From positions 620,001-684,000 of the forward strand of contig NZ_JACVPA010000001.1 in NCBI RefSeq assembly GCF_018882155.1: DNA of 64,000 bases, written 5' to 3'. A model generated the notes under the pieces. It worked only from the letters and a program-made list of their open reading frames with translations, searched no databases and had not been told where the DNA came from. The DNA is from Polynucleobacter nymphae. Lineage in GTDB: Bacteria; Pseudomonadota; Gammaproteobacteria; Burkholderiales; Burkholderiaceae. Position numbers and translations under genes: made by a program. This document shows positions 18,370 through 30,298 of this stretch, one piece after another. Each line of letters begins with the position of its first letter. Within the stretch, counting starts at the first letter, position 1.

Positions 18370-19571
18370 GACTGCACTCTTTTCTGACGACTGTTCGCAA
18401 TCGTTTGAGCAACCGCTTGCGCAACCAAGAGGCCAGTTGGGCGACGAAGAGTCTCATGCATTTGAGAAAACCGCGCCTTGAGTTCACTAACTTTATTGGG
18501 ATGATTTAACCAATCGATGAGAGCTTGGGCTAACTTTTCTGGTGTAGCCTCATCTTGCAATAACTCTGGAACCACAAACTCACCACATAAAATATTCGGC
18601 AGACCTACATAAGGTAAATATCCTTGGCGCTTCATGATTTGAGCAGTAAGCCAAGGTACCTTATAAGAAATCACCATTGGCTTTTTCCAGAGGGCGGCCT
18701 GCAGGGTTGCTGTGCCGCTGGCAATCAACACCACATCGGATGCCTCTAATACTTCATCTGCCATACCATCAAGCAATTCAATCTGAATATCAGGCTTCAG
18801 ATTTTTAGCTTGAAGTAGCAGTTGCTCCAGCGGCGCACGTAATCGTGGTGTAGCCACTGGAATTAAAAAATGGAGCTTTTGCCCTTTTAATTTTTCAGTC
18901 AACAACTGCATCGTCTCAAAGAATACCGGGGCAATCAGCTCAATTTCTGAGTTGCGACTACCTGGTAAAACTGCAATGACAATCCCATCGAGCGCAGTGC
19001 TAGGTAGTTTTAGTATCTTAGTAATTTTTTCTCGAGCCTGCTTGGTGTTTGGCTCAAGCGGGATCTCACTTGCTAAGGGGTGACCTACATAGGTAGATGC
19101 TATGCCTGCGCGATCGTAGATTTCAGTTTCGAAAGGGAAAATACACAGCATGCGCTCAACAGCTCGAGAGATCTTCTTAATGCGCCCCGCTCTCCATGCC
19201 CAAATCGATGGAGACACTAAATGTAAAGTTGGAATCCCTGCATTGCGTAAATGGAGCTCAACACCTAAATTAAAATCTGGGGCATCTATTCCTAAATAGA
19301 CATCAGGACGCCCTTCACCAGTCAGGTTTTGGATAAGCTCCTTGCGTAGCTTAAGAATGGCAGGGAGTTGCTTGACTGCCTCAACATAACCACGAACGCT
19401 CAAGGTCTCTATCGGCCAATCGGAACGCATACCTTGAGCTTGCATGCGAGGACCTCCAATGCCATAAACCTCTAGGCCAGCCATATCCGGAATTTGATTT
19501 AATGCACTCAGCACTGGTGCAGCAAGCAAATCACCAGAGGGTTCGCCAGCTACACAAGCTAACTTAGGCAA
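18366..19571 (-). CDS. lpxB: Lipid-A-disaccharide synthase
   Basis: LpxB joins UDP-2,3-diacylglucosamine and lipid X to make the lipid A disaccharide at the inner membrane. The 401-aa protein has the GT-B family start ([10 protein letters not shown], 8-17) and the C-terminal [19 protein letters not shown] donor-site segment. It follows lpxA in the lpxD-fabZ-lpxA-lpxB order found in most Gram-negative bacteria. Confidence 0.97.
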   Translation of the reverse strand: MPKLACVAGEPSGDLLAAPVLSALNQIPDMAGLEVYGIGGPRMQAQGMRSDWPIETLSVRGYVEAVKQLPAILKLRKELIQNLTGEGRPDVYLGIDAPDFNLGVELHLRNAGIPTLHLVSPSIWAWRAGRIKKISRAVERMLCIFPFETEIYDRAGIASTYVGHPLASEIPLEPNTKQAREKITKILKLPSTALDGIVIAVLPGSRNSEIELIAPVFFETMQLLTEKLKGQKLHFLIPVATPRLRAPLEQLLLQAKNLKPDIQIELLDGMADEVLEASDVVLIASGTATLQAALWKKPMVISYKVPWLTAQIMKRQGYLPYVGLPNILCGEFVVPELLQDEATPEKLAQALIDWLNHPNKVSELKARFSQMHETLRRPTGLLVAQAVAQTIANSRQKRVQS

Positions 19572-19580
19572 AGTAGCGCC

Positions 19581-20378
19581 TTACCGAATGATGCCGCGCG
19601 TAGAGGCGGCAATGAAATCATGAAACTCGGTCAATTTTTCTGCGGTGGCAGCATCCGCTGTGTTTGCTGTGATCATTTTTTTAATTTCTACCTTAGCATC
19701 CTCAAAACTAAAGCCATCCTTGTAGAGAATCTTGTATGCCTGACGTAGTGCAGAAATTGTTTCACTTGAAAATCCACGGCGCTTTAGACCTTCAGCATTA
19801 ATTCCATGGGGGGCAGCTTTATCGCCTGCTGCAATAACAAATGGCGGGATATCTTGAACCAAAACAGAAGCGCCGCCCAGCATGACATGCTGCCCGATAC
19901 GAACAAACTGATGAACGCCAGACATACCGCCCATAATCGCCCAATCATGAACTTGTACGTGACCTGCAATCTGGGCATTGCTAGAAAAAATAGTGTGATT
20001 ACCTACTTGGCAATCATGTGCAATATGGACATAGGACATGATCCAATTATCACTACCGATACGTGTAATACCTTCATCTTGCGCCGTACCAGTATGAATT
20101 GTCGTGAACTCACGAACTGTATTGCGATCGCCAATAATCAGTTGAGTCGGTTCGCCACGGTATTTCATATCCTGCGGGACGCCACCAATCGAGGCAAAAT
20201 GCGCAAAATTATTATCTTTGCCGATGGTCGTATAACCTTCAATGACAGTATGTGAAGCTACCTTAGTGCCAGAACCAATCTTCACATTGGGGCCAATAAC
20301 AGAATAAGGGCCAATCTCAACATCGCTAGCCAACTCGGCTTTGCTATCAATAACAGCAGATGCATGAATCCGAGTCAT
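19581..20378 (-). CDS. lpxA: UDP-N-acetylglucosamine acyltransferase
   Basis: LpxA starts lipid A synthesis by transferring a 3-hydroxyacyl chain to UDP-GlcNAc. The 265-aa protein begins with [26 protein letters not shown], a left-handed beta-helix of hexapeptide repeats, and has the catalytic His in [14 protein letters not shown] helical tail closes the trimer. Its ATG overlaps the fabZ stop (TAATG). Confidence 0.97.
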   Translation of the reverse strand: MTRIHASAVIDSKAELASDVEIGPYSVIGPNVKIGSGTKVASHTVIEGYTTIGKDNNFAHFASIGGVPQDMKYRGEPTQLIIGDRNTVREFTTIHTGTAQDEGITRIGSDNWIMSYVHIAHDCQVGNHTIFSSNAQIAGHVQVHDWAIMGGMSGVHQFVRIGQHVMLGGASVLVQDIPPFVIAAGDKAAPHGINAEGLKRRGFSSETISALRQAYKILYKDGFSFEDAKVEIKKMITANTADAATAEKLTEFHDFIAASTRGIIR

Positions 20379-20827
20379 TACACACCCTTCCTACGCACGG
20401 CACAAGTAATGTCAGCCTCAGCTGCCAGCTCACCATCAACAGTTGCTTTGACATGAAACTTATAGATGCCAGCCTTTTCACGCTGGTAAGTAGCTACCAT
20501 GACCAATTGGTCTCCAGGCAATACGGGCTTTTTAAACCGGGCCCCATCAATGCCAGCAAAATAGTAGACAGCATCATCTGCTTTTTCTTCCGTAAATGTT
20601 AACAAGGCAGCAGTCTGCGCCAAGGCCTCAATGATGAGTACACCAGGCATTACTGGAAAATCAGGAAAATGTCCTTGAAAAAAAGGTTCATTGATCGTGA
20701 CATTCTTAATTGCAGTAATGCTTTGACGAGGCGTGAATTCTAAGACCCGGTCCACCAATAAAAATGGATAGCGATGTGGCAATAACTTCATGATCTTATT
20801 AATATCAATTGCTATTTCTTTACTCAT
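20378..20827 (-). CDS. fabZ: 3-hydroxyacyl-ACP dehydratase FabZ
   Basis: FabZ dehydrates 3-hydroxyacyl-ACP in fatty acid elongation and competes with LpxA/LpxD for 3-hydroxyacyl chains. The 149-aa hot-dog protein has [14 protein letters not shown] (14-27) with the active His, and [26 protein letters not shown] with the catalytic Glu. It sits between lpxD and lpxA as usual. Confidence 0.97.
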   Translation of the reverse strand: MSKEIAIDINKIMKLLPHRYPFLLVDRVLEFTPRQSITAIKNVTINEPFFQGHFPDFPVMPGVLIIEALAQTAALLTFTEEKADDAVYYFAGIDGARFKKPVLPGDQLVMVATYQREKAGIYKFHVKATVDGELAAEADITCAVRRKGV

Positions 20828-20874
20828 TAGATTGCCCGTATGAAAGTATTTAATTAAATCAATGTAAAAGAGTC

Positions 20875-21942
20875 TTAGGACTCTGTAGTTTTATTTTTGT
20901 CTAGCAAACGCAAGCGTTGACGTATTTTATCTAGACCACGCAAGATAGCGGCATTCTTCTCCCAAGCACTATGCGGCATTGAAGGATAAACCCCCGTGAA
21001 ATGCTTTCCTGGCTGCGTAATTGAGCGAATAATCGAGGTGTTGCCAGAAATGGTAGTCCTATCAGCAATAGTTAAATGGCCTGCAAAATTAGCAGCCCCG
21101 CCAATAATGCAGAAATTGCCAATTTTTGTGCTGCCCGAAATTGCAGCGCATCCCGCAATCACACAGCAGTCACCAACAGTGACGTTATGCGCAATTTGCA
21201 CTTGATTATCAATTTTAGTTCCCGAACCAATCATGGTATCGCTCATAGCACCACGATCAATCGTAGTCGAAGCACCAATCTCGACATCATTACCAATCAC
21301 AACCCTGCCAGTTTGGGGAATCTTGACCCACTCTCCGCCGGCTGAAGAAAAATCTGGTGCAAATCCAAAACCATCAGCGCCAATCACAGCGCCACTATGA
21401 ATAATGCAGCGCTCACCAATTTGTATGTCATGATAAATAGATACTGAGGGGTAAACCAGCGTATCACTGGCAATGACTGTATTCATTCCAAGACTAGTAT
21501 TCCCCAGAATTACTACACGCTCACCCAACTTGACACCGGCGCCGATTTGCACAAAAGGGCCAATGTGACATGAAGCAGGAACAATTGCTGTTGCATCTAT
21601 TGCCGCACTTGGATGTATTCCAGACATATATTTTAGCGAGCTGGATTTTGCAAAATACTGGGCCATTCTGGCAAAAGTTACATAGGGATTTTTAGAAACA
21701 AAGTAAACCCGCTTTGATGGGTTAGCACTTGGATTCGCTTGCAAAAAATCTAGATCAGCCTTACTGAGAATCAATGCGCCTGCAAGACTATCGCTTGCCT
21801 GTTGTCGATATAGCGGATTAGACAGGAAGGATATTTGCTTGGCTTGTGCAAGCTCTAAAGGAGCAAGACCAATAAATACTTGTGAAGCCTCCCCCACCAA
21901 GCTTGCTTGAAACTGTTCGGCCAGCTCGATGGCGGTGGGCAT
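20875..21942 (-). CDS. lpxD: UDP-3-O-acylglucosamine N-acyltransferase
   Basis: LpxD adds the second 3-hydroxyacyl chain in lipid A synthesis. The 355-aa protein has an N-terminal uridine-binding domain (to about 105), a hexapeptide beta-helix ([21 protein letters not shown] onward) with the catalytic His in [10 protein letters not shown], and a helical C-terminus. It follows skp by 5 bp and precedes fabZ. Confidence 0.96.
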   Translation of the reverse strand: MPTAIELAEQFQASLVGEASQVFIGLAPLELAQAKQISFLSNPLYRQQASDSLAGALILSKADLDFLQANPSANPSKRVYFVSKNPYVTFARMAQYFAKSSSLKYMSGIHPSAAIDATAIVPASCHIGPFVQIGAGVKLGERVVILGNTSLGMNTVIASDTLVYPSVSIYHDIQIGERCIIHSGAVIGADGFGFAPDFSSAGGEWVKIPQTGRVVIGNDVEIGASTTIDRGAMSDTMIGSGTKIDNQVQIAHNVTVGDCCVIAGCAAISGSTKIGNFCIIGGAANFAGHLTIADRTTISGNTSIIRSITQPGKHFTGVYPSMPHSAWEKNAAILRGLDKIRQRLRLLDKNKTTES

Positions 21943-21947
21943 AAAAC

Positions 21948-22475
21948 TTACTTGAGACTATTTAAAGCCTTGATGACATCATCCGTTACGTCAGCCTTAG
22001 GGCTAACATAAGCAGCTTCTTGAACAATGACGTCAATTTTTCTTTGCTCGGCGATTTGCTTGAGAACTAAATTTGCTTTTTCAGCAATCTTGGCACGCTC
22101 TTCAAATGTACGCTGATTCAGATCTTCTGTAAATTCACGTTGCTTACGTTGCAATTCACGATCTTGATCTGCCAACTCACGTTGACGGCGAATCCGCTCT
22201 GCTTCATTCATTACGGCAGCATCACGATCTAGCTTTTCAGCAGCAGACTTAATCTTTTGCGCGCTATCACGCAAATCATTCTGACGCTTAGTAAATTCGT
22301 TTTGTAGGCGGGTTTGCATTGCTTTAGCTAAGTTAGACTCATTAAATACTTTTTCTGAGTTCACAACCGCCACACGTATGCCGGCATCTTGCGCAAAGAC
22401 TTTCGGAGCGGCTACAGTTGCTATGAGAGCAACCAAGCCTAATTGAATCCATTTTGAAGAGTAATAAAACTTCAT
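21948..22475 (-). CDS. skp: Periplasmic chaperone Skp/OmpH
   Basis: Skp carries unfolded outer-membrane proteins through the periplasm to the Bam complex. The 175-aa protein has a signal peptide (cleavage likely after Ala28, VFA-QD) and a long charged coiled coil (residues about 50-150), as expected for the trimeric tentacles. It lies right after bamA, the usual order. Confidence 0.93.
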   Translation of the reverse strand: MKFYYSSKWIQLGLVALIATVAAPKVFAQDAGIRVAVVNSEKVFNESNLAKAMQTRLQNEFTKRQNDLRDSAQKIKSAAEKLDRDAAVMNEAERIRRQRELADQDRELQRKQREFTEDLNQRTFEERAKIAEKANLVLKQIAEQRKIDVIVQEAAYVSPKADVTDDVIKALNSLK

Positions 22476-22492
22476 AAAATTTCCTTAAACAA

Positions 22493-24841
22493 TTAAAACG
22501 CTGTACCAACCTGGAACTGCAAACGCTGAACATTATCCGTAGGTAAAGATTTATACGGTAGGCCATAACTGAATTTCAAGGGTCCTAACGGTGATATCCA
22601 TGATAAACCTAAGCCATAGGAGTATTTTAAGACCAGATTAATATTGCTTCCGTAGGCATTACCACCGTCAACGAAGGTAAATACGCGCAGGGTCTTATCA
22701 GCCCCAGAGCCAGGTACTGGGACGGTATATTCCACATTACTCACAATTTTAGATTGGCCGCCGGTGGGCTGATAAGCCCCGGTATAGGTGTTGTAGTAGG
22801 TAGGGCCTAGTGAGCCAGGGGCGTAACCACGAACTGAGCCAATACCGCCCACATAGTAATTCTTGGTAATTGGGAAGGTATGCGATCCATAAGCCTGGCC
22901 ATAACCAACCTCGCCATTAAAGGACAAGATATTTCCTTTAGAAAATGAGTGATATTTTTGATACTGGCCAAAAAGGCGATAGAAGGTCATATTGCCAGCT
23001 GGTGTTCCAACCTCACCTGACAGCTGCTGCAAGGATCCAGATGATGGAATCAGCGCGCTGTCACGCCCATCGCGTGCCCAACCAACAGTTGCCGGAATAT
23101 TGTATGTGTGTAAGGTAGCAGGATATCCTGGCGCTGCAATGTTATAGCTTTGAGCGTAGGTTAAATAGGGCTGAGGAGTATTAATCGTGGTGTTGATCTG
23201 AAAGGCCTCAATACCAGTGCCGAAGAATACCCGGTCTACCTCCGTGTAGGGCACACCAAATTTAATATTAGAGCCCACCGATTTAATTTGATAATCTGGA
23301 TCACCAACGTAATAAAGTGGTTTAGATGAGCGGTAGTAAAGATCGGTATAGCGACTAATACCATCCTCAGTGAAATAAGGATCATAGTTCGATAAAGCAA
23401 GGCTTTGATTAACCTTGCCCACAGCAGCATTTAGACCAATCGATGTACCCGTACCAAACGCATTCTCTTGATTTATACCAGCAGTCAAAATGACTTTTTC
23501 TGTAGAAGAGTAGCCTGCGCCAATCGTTACCGCACCCGTCGGCTTTTCTTTTACCTTCACTTGTACATCTACCTGATCGGGGGAGCCCGGAACATCCTGG
23601 GTGGTAATGTCTGTTTCGGTGAAGTAGCCCAAGCGACCAATACGCTTCTTAGACAAGTCAATCTTGTCGCTATCAAACCAAGAACTCTCAAACTGACGCA
23701 TCTCACGACGAATGACTACGTCACGAGTTTTTGCGTTGCCAGAAATTGCTACCTGACGAACATAAATACGTCGTCCTGGATCAATCACCAGAGTAAGGTC
23801 AACCTCGGCTAGATCACGACGGATATCAGGTTGAGGATTGATGGTTGCAAATGCGTAACCATAGGAACCTAAAATCTCCGCAATTGCCTTAGTACTCTCA
23901 GTCAACTTAGCAGAAGAAAAAGTGTCGCCAGGCTTTAAAGTGATTAATTGCATGAACTCAGCCTCTTTACCCAAGGTATCACCGGCTACAGTTACGTCTT
24001 TCACTGTGAACTTTTTACCCTCATTAATACTGATGGTGAGATAAACACCTTTTTTATCGGGAGTAATCGATACCTGAGTAGACTCAATGACGAATTCAAG
24101 ATATCCACGATTCAAATAGTAAGAACGAATCGTCTCCAAATCAGCAGTCAACTTTTGCTTGGAATACAAATTGTCTTTGCTGTACCAAGATAACCAACCG
24201 CCTGTCTTTAGCTGCATCTCACTTTTAAGAGTACTTTCGCTAAAGGCTTCATTACCAATGAAGTTAATTTCTTGAATTTTGGCAATTGGGCCTTCATCAA
24301 CATTAAAATAGACGGCCACCTGATTCCGTTCAACCGGGGTAACGGTTGCCACCACTTCAGCCGCATACATGCCCTTGCCCACATACTGGCGCTTTAACTC
24401 TTGTTCAGCCTTATCAATAAGCGCCTTGTCATAAAAGCGGGCTTCAGCAACCCCTACGGCCTTTAAAGACTTTCGAACAATTTCCTGATCAAACTCCTTC
24501 ATGCCCGTAAATTCAATCCGAGAGATGGTTGGACGCTCTTCAATAATCACAATCAGAACATCGCCTTGAGCCTGAATTTGCACATCCCTAAAGAAGCCGG
24601 TGCTATACAAAGCCTTAATTGCTTCTGCACTCTTTTCTTCTGTAAAGGTATCCCCAACTTGCACAGGCAGATAGCTAAATACAGTGCCCGGCTCTACCCG
24701 CTGCAATCCTTCGATACGAATATCCTTAACCACAAAAGATTCAGCCGCATAAGCATGCAAACTAAGCGTGGCAGCAAAGATCAACAAAAGCTGAGCAATT
24801 AGACGGATAGAAATGCGAAGAGGTGAGGTCAGAAAATTCAA
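22493..24841 (-). CDS. bamA: Outer membrane assembly factor BamA
   Basis: BamA is the essential outer-membrane beta-barrel insertase. The 782-aa precursor has a signal peptide (to about residue 32, AYA), five POTRA domains (about 35-430; the first begins SFVVKDIRIEGLQRVEPGTVFSYL) and a 16-strand barrel with the VRGYAPGSLGP segment, ending in the aromatic signature QFQVGTAF. It overlaps rseP by 4 bp. Confidence 0.98.
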   Translation of the reverse strand: MNFLTSPLRISIRLIAQLLLIFAATLSLHAYAAESFVVKDIRIEGLQRVEPGTVFSYLPVQVGDTFTEEKSAEAIKALYSTGFFRDVQIQAQGDVLIVIIEERPTISRIEFTGMKEFDQEIVRKSLKAVGVAEARFYDKALIDKAEQELKRQYVGKGMYAAEVVATVTPVERNQVAVYFNVDEGPIAKIQEINFIGNEAFSESTLKSEMQLKTGGWLSWYSKDNLYSKQKLTADLETIRSYYLNRGYLEFVIESTQVSITPDKKGVYLTISINEGKKFTVKDVTVAGDTLGKEAEFMQLITLKPGDTFSSAKLTESTKAIAEILGSYGYAFATINPQPDIRRDLAEVDLTLVIDPGRRIYVRQVAISGNAKTRDVVIRREMRQFESSWFDSDKIDLSKKRIGRLGYFTETDITTQDVPGSPDQVDVQVKVKEKPTGAVTIGAGYSSTEKVILTAGINQENAFGTGTSIGLNAAVGKVNQSLALSNYDPYFTEDGISRYTDLYYRSSKPLYYVGDPDYQIKSVGSNIKFGVPYTEVDRVFFGTGIEAFQINTTINTPQPYLTYAQSYNIAAPGYPATLHTYNIPATVGWARDGRDSALIPSSGSLQQLSGEVGTPAGNMTFYRLFGQYQKYHSFSKGNILSFNGEVGYGQAYGSHTFPITKNYYVGGIGSVRGYAPGSLGPTYYNTYTGAYQPTGGQSKIVSNVEYTVPVPGSGADKTLRVFTFVDGGNAYGSNINLVLKYSYGLGLSWISPLGPLKFSYGLPYKSLPTDNVQRLQFQVGTAF

Positions 24842-25968
24842 GGCGAAAAATAGCGTTGTAAATCGTTAAACAAGGCCAGAACAGATAGAGAAATCAATAA
24901 TAGAAAGCCCACTTTCTGGAACTGTTCTTGTATCGAAATCGATACCCGCTTACCAGCGACCAACTCCCATGCATCATACAGTAGCTGCCCCCCATCAAGC
25001 ATTGGGAAGGGAAGCAAATTCAATAAGCCAATGCTAATACTTATAAGTGCTAAAAATGCAAAAAATGGCTGCCAACCTACCTGGGCAGACTTACCCGCCA
25101 TATCCGCAATACTTAAGGGGCCACCCAACTGCTTTAGCGAGGTATTTCCGGTGAATATTCCAGCCATTAGCCTTATAGAGACCTTAGTAATCAACCATAC
25201 CCTCTCAGCAGCAAATCCCATAGCATCAAGGGGCCCTAATTTCAGCTCAGCCCACTGCGCCAGAGGCACTGACTTAGGCAGAACTCCAAGGGCCAGCATA
25301 GGATCATTTTGAGGGCTTAATTGGGGCAAATCCTGAGTCAAAAAGGTCTTAATGTACTGACCGCCCGAAGGAGTCTGCATTTCTAAGGCAAATCCAGTTT
25401 CCCCAGTAAGAGCATCCAAAAGAATCCAGCGCAAGGCATTCCAACTGAGAACAGGTTCAAATTCACTAGCAAGGGGAACGGAATTTGAATTAGGTAGACT
25501 CTGCCAACCAATCACCCGATCGCCTTCCACAACGCCCAATTTAGCCGCAACTGAATTTTCGGGTGGGGCCTTCAATAGCGCCGGCAATTGTGGAGCACCA
25601 GATACGTAAATAACAGCGAACAAAACTACTGCCAAGAAAAAATTAGCGAATGGGCCGGCGGCAACAATGAGTGAACGCTGCCAGAGTGGTTTGTGATCAA
25701 AAGCATGCAGCTCATTTGTGGGGTCAATGGTTTGTTGACGATCTCGACCATCTAGCAACTTCACGTAACCGCCCAGAGGAATGGAAGCAATCACCCACTC
25801 TGTTTTGTTATTTGCAACATAAGTAAACAATGGTTTACCAAAGCCAACCGCAAATCGAAGTACGCGCACTCCACACAAGCGGGCGGCTAAAAAGTGTCCG
25901 AACTCATGAAAACTCACGAGCACCCCCAAAGTGACTAAAAATGCAGCAAGAGTAATAAGTGCCTGCAA
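24838..25968 (-). CDS. rseP: Site-2 protease RseP family zinc metalloprotease
   Basis: RseP cuts anti-sigma factors such as RseA within the membrane in the envelope stress response. The 376-aa protein has the zinc motif His21-Glu22-x-x-His25 (HEFGH) in the first membrane helix, a periplasmic PDZ region, and the third zinc ligand in LLPFPMLDGGQ. Here it has one recognisable PDZ part and is shorter than E. coli RseP (about 450 aa). It lies between dxr and bamA. Confidence 0.94.
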   Translation of the reverse strand: MQALITLAAFLVTLGVLVSFHEFGHFLAARLCGVRVLRFAVGFGKPLFTYVANNKTEWVIASIPLGGYVKLLDGRDRQQTIDPTNELHAFDHKPLWQRSLIVAAGPFANFFLAVVLFAVIYVSGAPQLPALLKAPPENSVAAKLGVVEGDRVIGWQSLPNSNSVPLASEFEPVLSWNALRWILLDALTGETGFALEMQTPSGGQYIKTFLTQDLPQLSPQNDPMLALGVLPKSVPLAQWAELKLGPLDAMGFAAERVWLITKVSIRLMAGIFTGNTSLKQLGGPLSIADMAGKSAQVGWQPFFAFLALISISIGLLNLLPFPMLDGGQLLYDAWELVAGKRVSISIQEQFQKVGFLLLISLSVLALFNDLQRYFSP

Positions 25969-26008
25969 ATAAGTTCCTAATTACTTTTTGAAATGAAAGA
26001 CTGATAGT

Positions 26009-27187
26009 CTAAATAAAATCACGCGCTGCTTTTCTGGCTTGTGCATCAATCTCCAAAATACACTCGATCGAGTCTGCATTAACTACTGGCATGAGATTTA
26101 ACACCTTCTCGACTACTAAAGGGATACGCAAATAAGGCATACCCTCATCCAAAAAAGCGGCCACTGCAATTTCATTAGCGGCATTCAGAACCGTAGGTGC
26201 AGTACCTCCCGCTTTTGCAGCTGCGAAAGCCAAAGACAAACAAGGAAAGTGCGCCAAGTCTGGCTCGTTAAAGCTCAAGGCTGCCAATTGAGTCAAGCTT
26301 AAGGGTGCAACACCAGCATCGATCCGCTCTGGCCACGCTAGACCATAAGCAATCGGCGTGCGCATATCAGGTTGACCTAATTGTGCAATTACAGAACCAT
26401 CTCGGTAGCGCACCATGGAATGCACTACGCTTTGCGGATGAATTAATACTTTAATTTTTTCTAAAGGTAATCCAAATAACCAAAAAGCCTCAATCACTTC
26501 GAGTCCTTTATTCATCATGGTTGCTGAATCGACTGAAATCTTTCTACCCATTACCCAATTTGGATGAGCGCAGGCTTGCTCAGGCGTAATGCCTCCTAAT
26601 TGCTCCAGAGGAGTACTTCTAAAGGGACCGCCTGAGGCAGTTAACCATAACTCTTCCACACCCAGACTTGGATTTGGCGTTTTAGAAAATTGAGCAGGAA
26701 GACATTGAAAAATGGCATTGTGCTCACTATCAATGGGCAGTAGCTCACCTCCGCCCTGCTTCATGGCTTGTATAAATAAATTGCCAGACATGACTAAAGC
26801 TTCTTTATTTGCAAGCAATACTCTTTTGCCTGCTTTGGCAGCAGCTAAGGTAGGCACTAAACCAGCGGCGCCAACTATCGCAGCCATGACTGTGTCACAT
26901 CCTGATTCTGTAACAGCACTGACTAGTGCTTGAGGACCATAGAGCACTTGCGTACTGATTTTTTGATCACGCAATAACTTCTCTAGGCGAGCTGCGCCAT
27001 CAGCGTCAGAAACAACTGCAATGGCAGGTTTAAATTCAGCACATTGCTGCGCCAATCGATCGATTTGTTTTCCAGCTGTAAGGGCAGATACCTTAAATCG
27101 GTCTGGATGTGCCCGGATCACATCCAGCGTATTCACACCGATAGATCCCGTTGATCCCAGAATAGCGATATGCTTTATTGTCATCAC
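26009..27187 (-). CDS. dxr: 1-deoxy-D-xylulose 5-phosphate reductoisomerase
   Basis: Dxr (IspC) makes MEP from DXP with NADPH, the committed step of the non-mevalonate isoprenoid pathway. The 392-aa protein has the NADPH-binding [13 protein letters not shown] near the N-terminus, the metal-binding [15 protein letters not shown], and the substrate loop SGGPFRSTP. It overlaps cdsA by 4 bp (ATG at 27187 or 27184). Confidence 0.97.
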   Translation of the reverse strand: MMTIKHIAILGSTGSIGVNTLDVIRAHPDRFKVSALTAGKQIDRLAQQCAEFKPAIAVVSDADGAARLEKLLRDQKISTQVLYGPQALVSAVTESGCDTVMAAIVGAAGLVPTLAAAKAGKRVLLANKEALVMSGNLFIQAMKQGGGELLPIDSEHNAIFQCLPAQFSKTPNPSLGVEELWLTASGGPFRSTPLEQLGGITPEQACAHPNWVMGRKISVDSATMMNKGLEVIEAFWLFGLPLEKIKVLIHPQSVVHSMVRYRDGSVIAQLGQPDMRTPIAYGLAWPERIDAGVAPLSLTQLAALSFNEPDLAHFPCLSLAFAAAKAGGTAPTVLNAANEIAVAAFLDEGMPYLRIPLVVEKVLNLMPVVNADSIECILEIDAQARKAARDFI

Positions 27188-28011
27188 ACAAACCCTGCCA
27201 GTAATGCTGCAATTGGCATTGTTGGAATCAAAGCATCAACGCGGTCGAGTACACCACCATGCCCTGGCAACAAATGACTACTATCCTTCACTCCAGCCAA
27301 GCGTTTTAACTGAGACTCAAATAGATCGCCAAAGATACTAAAGGCGACTAAAACTGTCACCATCAAAAACATCGGCACCCATCCAAAACGAATTGCCCAC
27401 GCACCAAATAGACTAGACTCAAAAGGTAAATAGATTACACAGAGCAATGCATAGCCATAAGAGAGCGCAAGACCACCAATAGCACCCTCAACTGACTTGC
27501 CTGGACTGATTTGTATAGCTAGCTTGCGTTTACCAAATGACTTACCAACAAAGTAAGCGCCAATGTCCGCAACCCAAACCAAAGTCATGCTGGTCAATAA
27601 AAATATTAAGCCAAGCTCACGCAAGAAAACCAGAGCAAACCAAGTTGCCGGCAATAAGATCAAACCGAGTACGACGTAAAAGGGGCGTAACTTTTGTAAA
27701 GAAAGGTTTATGCCTTTTGCCAAAATAAATGGTGCTACAAAGAACCAAAAGATAACTGCCAAAAGTAATAATGCAAATTGCCAGGATGGGTTTTGCATAC
27801 CAAGCAAAAACAAAATGATTGCCAAAGAAAATAATGCATATAACCAAGCAGCCCGCCTAGCTTCTGGAGCAAGTAAACAGCTCCACTCCCATGCAGCAGT
27901 CAATAAGGCCGCCAAAAAGAATGCGCCAATATACATAGCTGGCAATAACAATAGGATGGGGAAAAATACTGCTAGCAGAACAAGGGCAGTAATAACTCGA
28001 GTTTTTAGCAT
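27184..28011 (-). CDS. cdsA: Phosphatidate cytidylyltransferase
   Basis: CdsA makes CDP-diacylglycerol from phosphatidic acid and CTP, feeding all phospholipid synthesis. The 275-aa membrane protein has about eight hydrophobic segments and the C-terminal family signature [21 protein letters not shown] followed by [12 protein letters not shown]. It lies between uppS and dxr. Confidence 0.97.
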   Translation of the reverse strand: MLKTRVITALVLLAVFFPILLLLPAMYIGAFFLAALLTAAWEWSCLLAPEARRAAWLYALFSLAIILFLLGMQNPSWQFALLLLAVIFWFFVAPFILAKGINLSLQKLRPFYVVLGLILLPATWFALVFLRELGLIFLLTSMTLVWVADIGAYFVGKSFGKRKLAIQISPGKSVEGAIGGLALSYGYALLCVIYLPFESSLFGAWAIRFGWVPMFLMVTVLVAFSIFGDLFESQLKRLAGVKDSSHLLPGHGGVLDRVDALIPTMPIAALLAGFV

Positions 28012-28030
28012 GGGTGATTTATGGACAGAA

Positions 28031-28804
28031 TCAGACTGCGTTACTCAGCGCTTGCGAAGCAAGCTGAGCACTGGTGCGACCAAAACGGCGCTCGCGCTGG
28101 CTAAACCAATCAAATGCTTTACGCAGCTCAACTTCATCAAACTCAGGCCATAAAACATCTGTGAAATACAGCTCGGTATAAGCCAGCTGCCATAACAAGA
28201 AATTGCTCACACGCTGCTCGCCTCCAGTACGGATAAATAAATCTGGCTCTGGAGCGTAAGCCATAGAGAGATGGGGGGCAAGCAATTCCTCAGTCACTTG
28301 CTCTGACTTCAGATTGGGATTAGCTTCTAAGCAACGGCGCATGGCTTGCAAGATATCCCAGCGGCCGCCATAGTTCGCAGCAACGGTTAAGGTAATCGCT
28401 TTACACCCAGCAGTCTTTTCTTCTGCAAACTGAACCATTTCTTGTATCGCTGAATCGAAACGACTGAGGTCGCCAATCACGCGTAGGCAAATACCATTTT
28501 CAGCAAGACGTGCAACCTCACCTTTCAGAGATTTGAGAAATAACTTCATCAAAAAGCCTACTTCTTCTGGAGGGCGACGCCAGTTCTCAGAACTGAATGC
28601 AAAAATAGTGAGATATTCAACACCGCTGCGATGACACTCTTGAATAATCTTACGAACCGCAGCCAAACCCTCTGAGTGGCCAGCGACCCGGGGCATCATG
28701 CGTTTGCCTGCCCAACGCCCGTTACCATCCATGATGATTGCCACATGGCGAGGAATCGCGCTTAGCTCCGGAATATCCTGGGTTGAACTGGGGTGTTGAG
28801 TCAT
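28031..28804 (-). CDS. uppS: Undecaprenyl diphosphate synthase (cis-prenyltransferase)
   Basis: UppS makes the C55 carrier lipid for cell-wall and O-antigen synthesis. The 257-aa protein has [13 protein letters not shown] (19-31) with the catalytic Asp, [11 protein letters not shown], and the C-terminal [20 protein letters not shown] and [14 protein letters not shown] motifs. It lies between frr and cdsA as usual. Confidence 0.98.
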   Translation of the reverse strand: MTQHPSSTQDIPELSAIPRHVAIIMDGNGRWAGKRMMPRVAGHSEGLAAVRKIIQECHRSGVEYLTIFAFSSENWRRPPEEVGFLMKLFLKSLKGEVARLAENGICLRVIGDLSRFDSAIQEMVQFAEEKTAGCKAITLTVAANYGGRWDILQAMRRCLEANPNLKSEQVTEELLAPHLSMAYAPEPDLFIRTGGEQRVSNFLLWQLAYTELYFTDVLWPEFDEVELRKAFDWFSQRERRFGRTSAQLASQALSNAV

Positions 28805-28829
28805 CAGAAACTTAAATTCAATCAGGTCC

Positions 28830-29390
28830 TTAAACCGTCATGATCTCTTTTTCTTTTTCAGAAATGATCTTGTCAATGTCGACTACTGCCTTGTCTGTCA
28901 TCTTCTGAATATCGTCAGTCGCGCGACGCTCATCATCCTCTGAAATTTCTTTATCTTTAGTCAAGCGCTTTAAATGCTCGTTAGCATCACGACGCAAATT
29001 GCGCACAGCAATCTTGGTATCTTCACCTTCACTCTTCACAACCTTAGTGAGTTCACGGCGGCGCTCTTCAGTCAAAGCAGGCATTGGTACCCGGATTACG
29101 GTCCCTTGCGACATTGGGTTTAAGCCTAAATCAGAATCCCGAATTGCCTTCTCAATAGCTGCAACCATCGTCTTTTCAAATGGTTGAACGTTAATGGTGC
29201 GGGCATCTGCCAAACCTAAGCTAGCAAGCTGAGTTAAAGGGGTGGGATTACCGTAATACTCCACCTGCACATGCTCCAAAATTCCGGGATTAGCACGTCC
29301 AGAGCGAATCTTTGCCAAACTACTTTTCAAAGACTCAAGAGACTTTTGCATCTTTTGATCGGTTGTGGATTTAATTGCTGCTGCAGACAT
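28830..29390 (-). CDS. frr: Ribosome recycling factor
   Basis: RRF splits post-termination ribosomes together with EF-G. The 186-aa protein has the typical three-helix pattern with [21 protein letters not shown] (27-47), INVQPFEK, and a C-terminal helix ending in [11 protein letters not shown]. It is 11 bp downstream of pyrH. Confidence 0.98.
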   Translation of the reverse strand: MSAAAIKSTTDQKMQKSLESLKSSLAKIRSGRANPGILEHVQVEYYGNPTPLTQLASLGLADARTINVQPFEKTMVAAIEKAIRDSDLGLNPMSQGTVIRVPMPALTEERRRELTKVVKSEGEDTKIAVRNLRRDANEHLKRLTKDKEISEDDERRATDDIQKMTDKAVVDIDKIISEKEKEIMTV

Positions 29391-29401
29391 CAGGCCTCCT
29401 A

Positions 29402-30112
29402 TTAAACATGCACCAAGGTACCCTCGGATTCACCCTGCACTACGCGCATTAATGCACCTGGCTTGAGAATCGAAAATACTTTGATTGGTAATTTACGGTC
29501 ACGACACAAAGCGAATGCAGTGGCATCCATGACTTGCAAGTTTTTAATAATTGCTTCATCAAAGGTAATGGTCTTATATAAAGTTGCGGCGGGATCTTTT
29601 ACTGGATCAGCGCTATAGATACCATCGACCTTCGTTGCTTTGAGCATGACATCAACGCCCATCTCAGCACCACGAAGAGCGGCGGCTGTATCAGTTGTAA
29701 AGAATGGGTTACCTGTGCCAGCTGCGAAGATCACCACCTTACCTTCACTCATTGCACGAATCGCACGCGGACGAATATAAGGCTCAACTACTTGATCCAT
29801 TCGAAGTGCAGATTGCACGCGTGCCTCAACACCCTTTTGACGCAAAGCATCTTGTAATGCCAGGGAATTCATCATGGTAGCCAACATACCCATATAGTCT
29901 GCAGTAGCTCGATCCATACCGGCAGCACCACCGGCAACACCACGGAAAATATTACCGCCGCCAATCACAATGGCAAGCTCAACACCGCTACTCACTACCT
30001 GGGCAATTTCTGAGACCATGGAATCAATCGTGATCGGATTGATTCCAAAAGCATCATCACCCATAAGGGCTTCACCAGATAGTTTGAGGAGGACGCGTTT
30101 GTAGGCTGGCAT
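29402..30112 (-). CDS. pyrH: UMP kinase
   Basis: PyrH phosphorylates UMP to UDP. The 236-aa amino-acid-kinase fold protein has [14 protein letters not shown] (5-18), the [11 protein letters not shown] nucleotide loop, and [16 protein letters not shown]. Met1 is followed by PAYKRVL as in relatives. It follows the tsf terminator region and begins the pyrH-frr-uppS part of the block. Confidence 0.98.
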   Translation of the reverse strand: MPAYKRVLLKLSGEALMGDDAFGINPITIDSMVSEIAQVVSSGVELAIVIGGGNIFRGVAGGAAGMDRATADYMGMLATMMNSLALQDALRQKGVEARVQSALRMDQVVEPYIRPRAIRAMSEGKVVIFAAGTGNPFFTTDTAAALRGAEMGVDVMLKATKVDGIYSADPVKDPAATLYKTITFDEAIIKNLQVMDATAFALCRDRKLPIKVFSILKPGALMRVVQGESEGTLVHV

Positions 30113-30221
30113 GTTTTTATTTTTCCGTAATTTGCCAAGTAATTTACTTACTTAGCTTATTGATCTTTAAGCACTTTTTAATATCTCCGCTAAATTATAA
30201 AGGGCTTGGGGAAGATCAAAC

Positions 30222-30257
30222 AAAAGGGCATAGAAACCTGAGTTTCTATGCCCTTTT
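30222..30257. terminator. Strong terminator after rpsB-tsf
   Basis: AAAAGGGCATAGAAAC (30222-30237) pairs perfectly with GTTTCTATGCCCTTTT (30242-30257) around a 4-nt loop. On the minus strand it is followed by a T-rich tract, so it ends the rpsB-tsf transcript before pyrH. Confidence 0.88.
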
Positions 30258-30298
30258 GGGTATTACAGACCATCTGGGGCAAACCCCAAAATGGCTAA